Part shown: in pieces, positions 36,607-48,453 of the stretch
How positions within the stretch are numbered: the stretch's first letter is position 1
Layout of the letters: each line of letters opens with the position of its first letter
Origin: Bryum argenteum
Lineage: Eukaryota; Streptophyta; Bryopsida; Bryales; Bryaceae
Assembly (NCBI GenBank): GCA_037043015.1
Contig: CM073323.1
Span: 22,906,758 to 22,970,757 of the forward strand
Reading direction: 5' to 3'
DNA length: 64,000 nucleotides
Program-made: the position numbers and the translations under genes
The notes under the pieces: model-generated
What the model was told of the DNA's origin: nothing
The model's input: the letters and a program-made list of their open reading frames with translations, nothing else
Databases searched by the model: none

Positions 36607-36730
36607 CGACTGCCGGGCATACTGAGCTCCGGGTTGCGAACTGTGTGGGCTGCCTTGGTACTACTGCTGGTGCCGTGGATGAACCTGGCCACGGATGAGA
36701 AGGCGGAAGCTTCCGGCGACTTCCTCCGTC
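36607..36730 (+). pseudogene. Gene fragment copy 2, inverted relative to copy 1
   Basis: Encodes LRTVWAALVLLLVPWMNL then ATDEKAEAS, matching the fragment at 33550-33697. After the shared part this copy has a net five-base length difference, so the frames diverge. It points toward cruP but no splice donor or phase joins it to cruP exon 1. Confidence 0.45.
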
Positions 36731-37413
36731 GCTGGCCGCGAACCCTTACCCGCCGTTGCCGCAGTCTCCACCTGCCAAATGGCACTTTATGCTTTTCTTT
36801 TCACTCGAGTTTGCCAGCAGCTGTAAAAATAAAAAACACCAAAAGATGCAGCAAAGCAATGCAAAGAAAAAGCCTGTGCCGGCAGTTGGCAATAAGCGAT
36901 AATCTTATGTTCCCCACCTGTCGGAGACATGCAGTGAAAGAAGCGTACCGCAGCTCGCTCTTACTTATTACTATTCCCCCTTGGGTCAAAAGCTCAGACG
37001 AGTTGGTCTTACATGTTCTCGCAAAAGAGGGATAAGAAACCCTGCCGCAGATTTTGTATTGATTATGCGCGAAACCGTAGCGGTCGATTGCACGCACGGT
37101 GCCGATGAACTCCCGAAAAGGTGCGATAAAAGCCTGGCATGCTTGCTTTTGCATTTTTTCCTCCTCCCGAATGATACATGGTGCTATTGGTTACATGGGC
37201 CTACTACATGTACTAAAGGCGACGAAGCCTACCTGCGGATGTCTTCTTGAGCTCCAACCTGTTGCTGCCACACAAACAGCAACATGGGGCACCGATAGGC
37301 TGCTTCGTGCAGGTACTCACTCCATCGATCTTGTCGTCGCAATTTTCCAACATTAACCACCGAATCTCACCCCTCTTTGTGCTTCCATCTTGTCGCAGCC
37401 TCTCGGTGCAGCG

Positions 37414-40400
37414 ATGATAGGCCGATTGAGTATCACTCCGACCTCCACGAGGTTGTATCGGAGCGATGCAACCTCTGGCAAGATCCAATGGCGAAACCGT
37501 CCTCTTATTGTTCAATGTTCGGCCCCGCCTGCGACTCGCAACCCCGCTTCAACCTCTCGCACTCAGGTTAGCAAATTCGCCAATGGAGCGTCATTCTTGC
37601 TCGAAAATGGCGTGATCACTTATGCTCTTTTTGCCTGCAGAGGATAATGGAGAGTATTCCAGGGAGTGCGGAGGCAGGAGGGGCGGGAGGTGCATCATCC
37701 TACAAGGCATTGAAGCGGCTGGACGAGCAATGGCTGAAAATGAGATCGAGAACTCCAGGTAGGATTCATTCAAAATCGGGTGAGATCATTCCAGTTTGCT
37801 TGCAGGTGGCTGAGAGTGTGGTTTTTTTGCTTTGTTGCCAGTGTCAGGGCCTGCTCCGGAGGTTGTTACTCGGCGCGCTGGCAAGTGGGAAGACTCCGGG
37901 CTTGCCGAGAAAAGCCAAGCTGTGTTGGACGTGGTGGTGTGTGGTGGCACTCTCGGGGTGTTTCTCGCTACTGCGCTTGCACTTCGTGGCATGAAAGTGG
38001 CCATCGTCGAGAAGGGCCCCCTCCGAGGGGTAAGTAATGCCTGCCATTGCTGGGAACCTCCATCCGAACCTCTCAGATTGGTGATTGAGCCCTTTCCTTG
38101 GATCGCAGCGTGTGCAGGAGTGGAATGTATCGAGGAAGGAGCTCCAGGAGCTTGTGCATGCGGGAGTCTTAACTCAGGCTGAGATTGAGGAAGTCGTTGC
38201 CATTGAATTCAATCCCGTAAGTGCGCCACTTTTTGTTCTATCACACCCTTTCTTTCCAATCACTTTAGTTTTTGACGTGTCACGCGATTTTCTTCAGAGC
38301 CGCGTTGCGTTTGCTGGAGGAAAAGAGCTTTGGGTGACGGACATTTTAAATCTTGGAGTCTCGTAAGTACATCACATCAGTGATCTCCAGTGACGAATTA
38401 GAGAGCTACTCGTTGCTTTCTACTTTTTTTCTGTCAAGTCCAATCATTCATTCTTATAGTGAACTGTACTATGAACTCATTACAAAAGTAATTCACCACT
38501 GATCTATTGTGTACACAACAACATACTATGCTATGAAAGAAGCATACTATGAATCTCGGTAGTGTATGCACCATGAGTGGATTTGAGTGACAACATATCG
38601 TCCTTGTGAGACACTGGTTGCGTTTTACTATTTCTTTGTTTAAATTAGACAAGTATGGAACATCAAATTATACATTCTTACAGTGAACTGTACTACAGTG
38701 AGCTCATCACAAAAAAAAATTCATCGTAAACCTACTGTGTACACAACATACCGCGCATTGAAAGAAGCTTGTGCATACTTTCTGTTCAGAATGATTAATC
38801 GTTGATGTGCTATGTCATGCGCAGTCCTGCGAGGCTGATCGAGGTTGCCAAGAAGAGGTTTGAAAGCGTCGGTGGTGAGGTGCTCGAATTCACAGGCCTG
38901 TCGAAGCTGGATGTGTTTGACAATGGCGCTGTAAGTCGAATTCTTCTTTAGTATTCCCTCTCCTCATTTTTATCAGTCGAATTGTGTGCAACGAGACTAA
39001 CCAAGCACTGGGGATTGCAGGTTGTGTCACTGGATAATGGAAAAGCGATTGTTGGTCGTCTGCTTCTGGACGTGATGGGCAATGCATCGCCCATTGTGCG
39101 CCAGATCCGGTGGGGGCAGCATCCGGATGGAGTCTGCTTGGTGGTGGGTGCTTGTGCTCGTGGCTTCGAGAATAATTCCACCAGTGATCTTATCTACACT
39201 CACACTGATGTCACTCAAGCCGGCGATTCCAAAACCCAGTACTTCTGGGAGGTAGACTTCCATCCAGCAACTTTTCTCAAAGGATGTCATACACAATTTT
39301 CGCTTATAAGTTACGGATATTGCATGTACAGGAGTTTACAATGCGTTGATTTGTGTGTGTAGGCCTTCCCAGCTGGATCTGGCCCAAAGGATCGCACTAC
39401 ATACATGTTTAGTTACTTGGACGCGACGCCCACTCGACCATCGCTCGAGCAGATGCTTGAGGATTATTGGGATCTCATGCCGGAGTATCAGGTCCTCATC
39501 TCATGAGTTCTTTTTCTCGAGCAAGCAATATGTGCTGCCGCTATTTATGCACCGGAGCTCAGAACTTATTGGTGTTAATGATCGTTAATTTCTCGAGCAA
39601 GCAACATGTATTGCCGCTATTTTTGCACCGGACCTCAGAACTTATTGGTGCTAATGATCGTTAATTGTCGGTGCCAGGGTGTAAAGTTGGAGGATCTGGA
39701 AATGCAAAGAGTGTTGTTTGGTTGCTTCCCCACATTCCGAGCCAGGTGAGTTCTCACATGGGGATCATAAGACTTTTCGTGCTTTCCGTGCAATCACGTT
39801 AAAATAGCAATATTCGACTTACCAAAACTGGCATTCTGTGACGAAGTGCCATTTTTGGTGGCGTTTTCGGTTATTGCTTCTCTGTAATATCAATATCCGT
39901 TTAGTATCAACTTTTGTTTTACCATATTCTAGCCCCCTACAAGTGCCATTTTTGCGGAATATTGCCACATTGGAATTCAGGTCCTTTCCTTTCAGAGAGC
40001 TTCTGTTGGAAAGATGGCTTATGGGGTGCTTGTGTTTGTGTGCAGTCCATTACCTTCCAATTTCGACCGGGTTCTGCAGGTCGGCGACGCAAGTGGAATT
40101 CAGTCACCTATTTCTTTCGGCGGTTTTGGTGCCATCACTAGACACCTCGGTCGCCTAACTAATGGTACCAAAGATTTTTCGATTACTTCGTCCTCATCTG
40201 ATTTGTTTCTAAGCATCTTCGAACATGGTTGTGATCGTTTCCAAAGTCTTAATGGAGAGTGTGATGATGTAGGGTTGCACGATGCGTTGCAAGCAGATCT
40301 GCTGGACAAGAAGAGTCTAGCCTTGTTGAATCCTTATCTGGTATTTTCTCAATACTTTAGACTTCGTTTTATCGTTTCAATACTGCTGTGACACAATCGT

Positions 40401-41388
40401 ACTCATATTGTGTTCGTGGGGTCCAGCCCAATTTGAGTGGAGTCTGGATGTATCAGCGAGCTATGTCGGTGCGGCTGGACATTGAGTCGCCTCCTGATTT
40501 CATCAACAATCTGCTCTCCATCAACTTCCAATGCATGGAGGTTATTGGCATTCTCACATTCCTTCTGCTTTTAGCGACAATGAACGAAGTGGTCACAATT
40601 CTGAGAGTGAATCATTGGTCCAGCACTGAATCAACTGTCTTCGTTTCTTTTGCAGAGACTTGGAGATCCAGTGGTCAGACCTTTCTTACAGGTTAGCTTT
40701 GATTGTCTCCTCCTTTATGTGCTCAAAGTGATTTTTTCGACTGGTGACTCTTCTGACACAAATGTCGGGGATTGCAGGATGTAATTCAATTTTGGCCACA
40801 AGTGCGGTTATTAACATTGATCATGTTGACAAAACCTCTCTTCATCCCTCAAATATTCCGTCAGGTAAATCACGATCTCGACTTTTATACTGTTTACTAT
40901 CTTGAGAAGTCAATTCTCCACAGCTTTATCGAAGGCGATGAAAGTAAAGTTTTGAAACATTTTCTGTGCAGGTTGGCCTCTTCCCACTTTTTGACTGGTT
41001 GCGCCACTTTATCGCCCTGGCGATGTATACAGTTCTTTGGGTGGCCGTGGGTCGAAACCTCAGGTTCGGATTCCAGCCATTGCTATTCAGTCCTTGAAAA
41101 CCTAGTCCAGACTTAATCAAATTCAGATTCTCAACCCTAACATAAAGTTTCAGAAGCGATTGAACTCTTTTCGTGAGTCACGATGATGATCTTTTATTCA
41201 GAAACAACACCGATATTTCAGCTCCGTACCATTAGCTTGGCGGATTCCTTTTCAATTTCCAATGATCTGACTTTGAGCAACTCATGAACAGGGAATGGGC
41301 AAATAACTTGCCGAAGGAGCAGCAGTTTGTATGGAGAAGACGTTTTGAAGCATGGCAATACGGATCTGGGCTAGACTATCACCCCTGA
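37414..41388 (+). CDS. cruP: Lycopene cyclase-like flavoprotein CruP, chloroplastic
   Basis: Sixteen exons: 37414-37566, 37641-37758, 37842-38029, 38109-38216, 38298-38362, 38825-38930, 39021-39251, 39363-39491, 39678-39745, 40046-40164, 40273-40340, 40427-40540, 40656-40691, 40778-40864, 40972-41063 and 41292-41388. All phases close, 592 residues. Exon 1 is a Ser/Thr/Arg-rich transit peptide. Residues 120-147 form a Rossmann FAD site (DVVVCGGTLGVFLATALALR). Later blocks include EWNVSRKELQELV, ELWVTDILNLGVSPARLIE, DVMGNASPIVRQIRWGQHPDG, FGDASGIQSP-like QVGDASGIQSPISFGGFG and RHLGRL; the end is FVWRRRFEAWQYGSGLDYHP. This matches plant CruP, a paralogue of the CruA lycopene cyclase, reported to limit reactive oxygen damage rather than to cyclise lycopene. 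Length agrees (about 585). Introns 5 and 8 hold tandem duplications. Confidence 0.82.
38442..38790. repeat. Tandem duplication in cruP intron 5
   Basis: TTCTTATAGTGAACTGTACT-like sequence at about 38450 recurs at about 38668 with TTCTTACAGTGAACTGTACT; TTGTGTACACAACA and GAAAGAAGC follow in both. Offset about 217 bases. Confidence 0.6.
39514..39668. repeat. 76-bp tandem duplication in cruP intron 8
   Basis: TTCTCGAGCAAGCAA starts at 39514 and 39590; both units end AATGATCGTTAATT. Differences are few, so the duplication is recent. Non-coding. Confidence 0.75.
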
Positions 41389-42833
41389 GGAACAATCCAA
41401 TAATCCAATCCATTTCTTCATCGAAAAATATCACAGACCAAGAAGATGAAGGTTAGTCTTGTACAGGGTTAGTCATATTCATGTTCTACAAGTTCCCATC
41501 TGTAAGCACTGTAATAACTTCCCTTTCGAAGGATTATTACGAGGACCCCTCAGGCTTTTGTAGCGAGAAAACAAAATTGTGGTTGTAGTCAAGAGAAAGA
41601 GAAAAAAAAACAGAAAGAGAGATCGGCCCAGAATGGTGCGGTGTGCAGATGCAGCGATTGTTTGCTTTCACTCGATTCCCAGTGAAATCTCACAATCTAT
41701 TCACTTTGAACTTATTTACTTTACTTTATACAGTTTCAGCCAAATTCCCAGTCAAACTTATTCACAGATTTGGGTACCTTTCCATATCCAAATCGGTTAT
41801 GCAGGGTAGTTTCATAGTCTCTTTATTGTCACTGAAGCATGTAGTTAGCTTCAATCGGTGACTTTGTTACAGTTCCTATATAAAGTTGGAAAGTGGTGCT
41901 TATACAGTTCCTTGATTTTACTCACACCACACCTCTGTTGCAAGTAGACTTTATTGCTATAGTGGAAGAGTTTAGGCTTTTAGGTGATGCATACCAGCCG
42001 GGAATATAGAAATGCGACTTTATTCGAATTCGTAGAGACTCATTGTCTGTGCTCTGCAGCACAATAAACGGAGTTGGTCGACAACTTTGTCAGTCTTTCA
42101 ACTACAGTCTGGACCTGCTTGCTTCGGACATGCTCTCATCACAGAGCTTTTTCACAGTGCAAGTAGGGTTCTAGAATTTCACTAAATGAAACCTTACTGT
42201 ATATCGTTTGTTTAGTAAACAAAGAAACAAAAAAACATTGCATTGCTTGGCAAGGTCAATTCCCGATGTTAGTTCAGAGACGATGGGGAAAATGGTATCC
42301 CGACAATTCTCTGAAGTAAAAGATTGATTCTAGAATATGTAATGGTACCGAATCTTGTATTTGAGAAACGGTGAAGAATAAACCTGTTTGTCGATTGTCC
42401 ACATTCTGTAGATCAATCTAGTCCCGGGCATATTTCTACAGTACATGGCATGTCTCATATGAAATTCCTACAGCAACCAATGCATGTAAAGCTCTCTTGT
42501 ACTGCAATAGTAATAGCTTCGAGATCTGCACGGCCATATTAGAGAATCCCCAAGAAAACTCCTGACCCATATACACATGTGCTTTTCTTTAGATATTTTG
42601 GTACTCTACTGCCTATTGAGTGATATCGGCAAATGTTATAGAGTACACAAACCTTGAAATTTAGTGTTAATTATTGATCAACTAATATACCTTATTGCTT
42701 AAGTGATGATGAAATGATTTGTCGACTATGTTAATATAGATGCTTGCATGTAAGCAATAGATGGTCTTTGTATAAAAATTCATCAAAAATAAGAAGTTGC
42801 AATTAGTGTGGAGCAACATATTATTTTATTATT

Positions 42834-42904
42834 AAATGCTCTACAAGAGCACTAATAATAAATTATACACTATATTATATTATTAGAGCTCTTGTAGAGC
42901 ATTT
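42834..42904. repeat. 71-bp hairpin with 27-bp arms
   Basis: AAATGCTCTACAAGAGCACT continues to CTAATAATA and is repeated in inverted form with one mismatch around a 17-base AT loop. Size and pairing resemble a pre-miRNA or a tiny MITE. Confidence 0.65.
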
Positions 42905-43581
42905 AATTCAAATGTCATCTTCTAATGTACACATGCTATATATGAAAATTAACATATCACACAAATATTCCGTTTGATTCGAGTCATACTAGGGGTGGCA
43001 ACATTGGACCGAATGTATAGTAGGTGGTGTATAATAAAAGACTTACTTGATGCGGCTCACATCAAGGATGGTAACAATAATACTCTTCTTAGAATTCTTC
43101 TTTCTTAATATGAGATATATTGATTACTAATGTAGGGAATAAATTGAACCCTATTATCACTTTTGAATTTATTCAAAGATGAGTAATTTGATTTTTTGAT
43201 AATTAGATTTGCCAAGTGTAGAGGCTTATTTCTATGGACGAGTGATCCAATCTATCATCTCTAGACTCACTGATGCATGCAAATTTATATTTCATCTCTC
43301 GACTAAGTAACAAAATTATAATGAAGTGCTTCCTCGAAGCGAATTACTTGCTTTTGTTCACAACTTCACAATAAGCTTCTCTTTTCATGAATTATCACTT
43401 TTTGCAATAAGGGCTTAGTAGTTTCATAGTACACTTATTCTCAACATTAATTTGGGTTTACTAGTAAATTTATCAAGGTTTGATGTTCTAAATTGATGTT
43501 TTAATGAATGATCTTGGAAATTTCTTATCACTCAAAATTTCATAAACATATAACCTTAATTCAATCAGAATGGAGTAATTC

Positions 43582-43738
43582 CATGTGTCATTTCGGTGAA
43601 CCAAATGTACCATTTTGGTGAATCAAATGTATCATTTTGGTGGACCAAATGTGCCATTGTGATAAACCAAATGTACCATTTTGGTGGGCCAAATGCGTTG
43701 TTTTGAATTTTTTTGGTGAACCAAATGTGTCATCTTGG
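43582..43738. repeat. Minisatellite, unit about 23 bp
   Basis: At least six degenerate units of the form CATTTTGGTGAACCAAATGT follow each other, with one unit enlarged by a T run. Each unit has internal dyad symmetry (TTGGT..ACCAA). Confidence 0.7.
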
Positions 43739-45642
43739 TTTGTGTTTTATAACATGCCATTTTAGAGGCTTATCTAGTTATGCCTCTGAAATGGCACGTT
43801 TCTTTAACATTAAGCACATCCTAAATAATATCTAATTATGTGATATCAGCAAAAATTCTATCATGTTACAAGTTTTGACCATATTTGATGTTTGGAAGGC
43901 GGTCAGAGGGCAAACGTTCCTCAATGGTAATTTGGAAAGGATAGTCGAGCAACATTTGGTAAAAGGGAAAATACTTATTAACGACTATTCAAGAATATTA
44001 CTCTTCAAGTTCTAGAAAACATTATTGTTTGTGAATGGCACATCTGTTAAGAAATATTTGCCCTTCGACAAGAAAGTTTTAATACATAATACTCTTCAAT
44101 CTTGCCTAGAAAACTATTGCGATCTCAATGCAAGAGATCTAGTTTTGGACTATTTTTGTGAATTTTGAGGCAGTTCTCACCAATTCGTTGTAACTATTTG
44201 AGCAAGAAAAAATGTATGATTAATTTTTATGGGCACGGGTGTTATTGAGATTAAAGTGAACATCTTTGTAGTTGGTGACTCTTTCATTGCAATGAGTCTA
44301 TTGGTAGCATTTTCACTTCAAAGTGAAAATGTTGAAATTTTGTGATGTTTTATGAGTAATAATACATTATAATCTCGCAGTCTATGATGCCTAGCGACTC
44401 AATATTTATATGATGTATAATATGTTTACCATAAGATTGTACAGTTAAGATCTGAGGTCTTTTTTCCATTTATAACACTCTTCTTGAGAATGTGACACTT
44501 TTGCTACGAATGAGTTAAACCATTTAGGCTTTAAACTTTCAACAATTGGAATTTGAGTTCGCAATTTTATCGAGGGGGGTCTTGTAATAAAAGGAACATC
44601 CTGTAACAATCTTAGGCGAGAAGAATGATTTAATTATATAATTTTTAGTTGACTTTTGGTTAACTTTACTTATGAATTGGACTCCACAAGCTCAATCATG
44701 AAGCAATGGATGCATGGCATCTTCATACTCACCTTCTTCCAACTTAGGCATTAACAATCAATCACTTTCATCAATACTTAAGTTAACAAGAAGATAAATT
44801 AAGCAAGGAGACACCATTGCAATGCTGCCATCATGAGCACATGGTCATAGATAATCTTTGGTTACTTCTAGTGACTCTTAAAGGACATACTCAAGAGCTA
44901 AAAAATCTTGATTGATGAGTACATCTTTTGAGAAAATTTGTAACCTACAATGATACCAAAGTCACGAGAGGAAATTGAGTAGCAGTCCATCGATACCATC
45001 ACTTAATTCCTGAACCAACTAAAGTTCCATCACAATAAATACTTCTATGGTTTCTTTCTTGTGCATTCTATGATACCTATGAAAACACAAGCAACACAAA
45101 TGTACATTACACAAATGCAAATATATACCATTGTTTTTAACAATAGTGGGACATGACTCAAAATGGGTCATTATCAGTTAATCCCATTGAGTTGCCATGG
45201 TGTCTTAGTCAAATCGTGTAATCCTTGCTTCAACAACTTAAATCAACCTCATTTTACACGACATACTTTCCCTTAAAACTTTATAACAACACCTTTACAA
45301 AGAATTTCGAAAAAGGTGGTCTTCCTAATTGTGGCCCACCATGTCTTTCCACCATACGAATTCCATTCAATAGCCTTGGTTTTGTCTTTGCAAAATTTTC
45401 ATTTATAACCTGCATACAACCACAACAATAGAAACAAACTTATCAAAGTCAAGCACTTCTTGAAACTACAAAATTTATTCCCCGATATGCCTAGTTAATT
45501 AATCATGTCCACACTTTCCTCATTCACATTTTTCTAATCTTCGCACAAGCTCACATCCTCAAAGAAATTTAATTACCTTGCAAGTTTGGGTTGACCGTGG
45601 ATATGTAGTCAACCCAAATTCCTCAATATCACTCCCTCGGAA

Positions 45643-46729
45643 TCATAGTGGAACGAAATTCTTGATAGCAGTTACAACCTTTTCTCTAAACCTAACTTCT
45701 CCTAAAGATCTCACATATTCAATTCCAGTTAAAGGACCAAGTATTCTCAAAGCTTTCTCCCACTTGTCAACATCAATCCCATCATCAGTTTGAGCCCACT
45801 TTCTCCACACATAGAGCCAATATGAACGTTTTGCCTTATTCTTTGTGCACTCTTCTTGTGTTATTCCAAAGTAGACAGGGAGAATAGGAAGCTTCTTAGT
45901 CTTGTAAACTTCCGCAAAAAGCTCTAATTCTACCATGGGCCACTTTGTGCGCGTGAAAAATTCTTCAGACAAGATGAATACTACAACTTGACATTGTTGT
46001 GCAGCTCGGTTGATAACTTCCAAAAGTGGCTTCCCTGCTACTAAACTACGTTTGGCAAAAAACGGATGATAGTGTTGTCTCTCCAAATCCACATATAGCT
46101 GTTCAGTGAAGTCTACTTGAGCCCCACTGTAACTCAAAAATACTTGGTACTCTCGTTCCAACTCCGGTTCCTTGCAAATTTGAGTTGAACCTTGGATATG
46201 TAGAGAAACCATATACTCAATAGCACTTACAATCTTCTTTCGAAACATAACTTCTCCCACATGTTTGCTATATATTATTCCTCTTAAAGGACCAAGTACC
46301 CTCAAAGCTTCCTCCCACTTATCAACATCGATCCCATCATCAGATTTAGCCCACTTTTTCCACACAGAGAGCCAATGTGAACGTCTTCCTTCATTCTCTG
46401 AACACACTTCCGGTGATACTCCCAAGTACACAGGAAGAATGGAAAGCTTCTTAGAGTTTTTCTTTTGAACCTCTAGAAAAAGCTCAAACTCCACCATGGG
46501 CCACTTTGAACGAGTAAAAAAGTCTTCGGACAAAATCAATACTACCACAGTACATTGATGGGCAGCTCGGAAGAGTAGTTCTCGAAATACTCTCCCCTTT
46601 GGTAAGGGTTTGGCAAAGAATGGATAGTATTTTTTTCTTTCCAAATCCAAGCTCAATTGATCGGTGAAGTCCTTTTGAGCCTCACTATAGCTCAGGAATA
46701 TATTGTGCTTTGGTTCCAACTCTTTTTCC
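45643..46729 (-). CDS. Tandem TIR-domain exon (two TIR domains)
   Basis: An exon read on the minus strand after a CAG acceptor at 46730, open for 361 codons to a TGA. It has no in-frame ATG before the first TIR, so it needs upstream exons; the kinase exon 48454-49962 is the only candidate seen. Two TIR domains of about 140 residues start at IFLSYSEAQKDF and VFLSYSGAQVDF. Both retain SKWPMVE/TKWPMVE, where the Glu aligns with the catalytic Glu of NAD-cleaving TIR domains. The copies are about 60 percent identical by eye and share a WKKWAKSDDGIDVDKWE-like tail not typical of NLR TIRs. TIR domains act in immunity by NAD cleavage or assembly. Phase: the exon needs two bases from the preceding exon. 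Beyond the TGA the same frame runs 22 more codons to a donor-like AAG/GTAATT. Confidence 0.75.
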
Positions 46730-48453
46730 CTGACAACACCAACAATGTAACCCACATGTACAATTCTTAAAAATCTACCTGTCCACGAAGGGTTCAATTA
46801 CTCACATATATCTTTTTGTCATTTCTACAATGGAAAGTTGTAATCCCAAATATAAAAAAAATGCTATTTCATGAAATTACTTTACAATAGTACACAATAA
46901 AGTAATTGCATACATTTTACCATACTACTCAAACCTTTGAACATGTCGACAAAATACTATTGAACCAACAACTCACCAATAGTGATCACCATCACTTGAG
47001 GTGCCCATCTCTTCAACATCCAAGGATTCAGACACCTGTTACAGTAGTTGATCAATGTAGATTAGAAAGCCTATTATACTTCACTCTCTTGTTCAACTAT
47101 AAGCAAATCTCTCTTGCAAAGACATGGACCATAATAATGCATGCATCAAAGTCCTATGATATACGTTTATATTTCTCATCATAATAATACCATGACTAAA
47201 GCCAACTCTTTGTCCACGGTAAGGCAAGGGCATGATATGGATAATACTAAGACGCGTCTCATCATGTGTGACCTATGTGTAATTAATTATATGTGTGTCA
47301 GAAATTCCTTTTTAACCCCATGTACACAACTATAGCCATGTAACCTGTAATACCATGTGGTTAGAATAAATTTTCAATGTTGTTTTTTTATCATAAAAAT
47401 AGTTTAGTTTAAAACATCAAACTATATTTGGAAGGAGTACCCATATCATGCCCTTACCCAGTAGGATTAAAGTAGTGTCGACTCTAGTTATCTCTAGAAT
47501 TTCCGCAATCTGCTCTAGTATTCCAATGATCTAGATTTACTTAGCGTAGGTTTTGCAAGTGTTAGTAGACATCCCTTTGCTCAGCCACGGCTTTTGTATT
47601 GACTTTTTATTTGAATATTACCCGAAAAAGGGATAATTTGGACGGTTCTTCATCCTCTATTTATCTTTTCACCATTGAAGTGTGAATAAAGTTTACACTA
47701 GGCATCCAAAAGACACACGTATCATTAACAAATTTTGCCCATATCTCTTCTTCCAATTGATAAAAGATAGGAAATATGATTGGAGATATTTTGATAAGAA
47801 GAAACTCTAAGATCTTTTGGAATCCTAAAAATGAATATTGACCAATAATCTAGTTCAATGTTACCTCTTTAGGACCACAATCCATCTTGGTTTGCACAAT
47901 GTCGGTCACCATGCTGTCGTATGCGTCGACATAGACTTTGTTACTATCTGTAGAGCCAGTTCAACACTTTATTGTCAAGTTAATTATTACTTAAATTGAG
48001 ATTTTGATTGTTAAATTTATGTATATCTAGTGGTTGAAAGAATTTTCTATTCTTCATCCCTAAACGTTCCATAGGGATAGTAGATACGATGTTGGATAAG
48101 TGGCATTTGCTACCCAACAAGAAGCTCTAAATTGAAATTTCAATAACTCACTAGAATTGTGTAAATTTATATTCCAACGTATCTGTTGAGATCATGAATA
48201 AAAACAACATCTCAAAATTCAATTGCACTTAATAATCATATCAAAATGTTTGGAAGTTGCTTTAATTTCATAATCATTTCTAGTTGTAAGCTATTACTAG
48301 TTTGTTGTGAAATTAGGAATATTGATCACTCTAAAAAAATCACAAGCATCATAGATTGAAAAACATAGTGTTTACATAATTTATGAAGAATCTAATACTT
48401 CAAATAAATAAGAAATTGAAGTTTTTCTCAAAAAACGTAATCAAGGAACTTAC
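46730..48453. other. Putative 1.7 kb intron between TIR and kinase exons
   Basis: AT-rich with no recognisable domain. It contains an inverted-end element at about 47217-47463. A small extra exon here would be needed if the kinase exon uses its consensus donor, since phases 1 and 2 do not match directly. Confidence 0.4.
47217..47463. mobile_element. Possible MITE with GGGCATGATATGG ends
   Basis: GGGCATGATATGG near 47228 and its complement CCATATCATGCCC near 47441 are inverted, both next to GGTAAGG/CCTTACC. About 245 bp. No target duplication identified. Confidence 0.4.

Larger units (their letters stand above)
33154..37413. other. 4.3 kb between MED20 and cruP: nested inverted repeats
   Basis: Divergent promoter region of MED20 (-) and cruP (+). 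It is occupied by overlapping inverted repeats, two or three MITEs, a pair of inverted gene-fragment copies and a heat-shock-element array, each listed separately. No intact gene recognised. Confidence 0.5.
41389..45642. other. 4.25 kb gene-free, AT-rich
   Basis: cruP 3' flank up to about 42.4 kb, then AT-rich DNA. Apart from a hairpin (42834-42904) and a minisatellite (43582-43738) I recognise nothing. The minus-strand side next to 45642 is the 3' flank of the TIR gene. Confidence 0.45.

Noticed and set aside
36634..37035. Plus-strand frame as first exon of cruP
   Set aside because: No donor and phase that reach cruP exon 1; exon 1 at 37414 already supplies an ATG and transit peptide.
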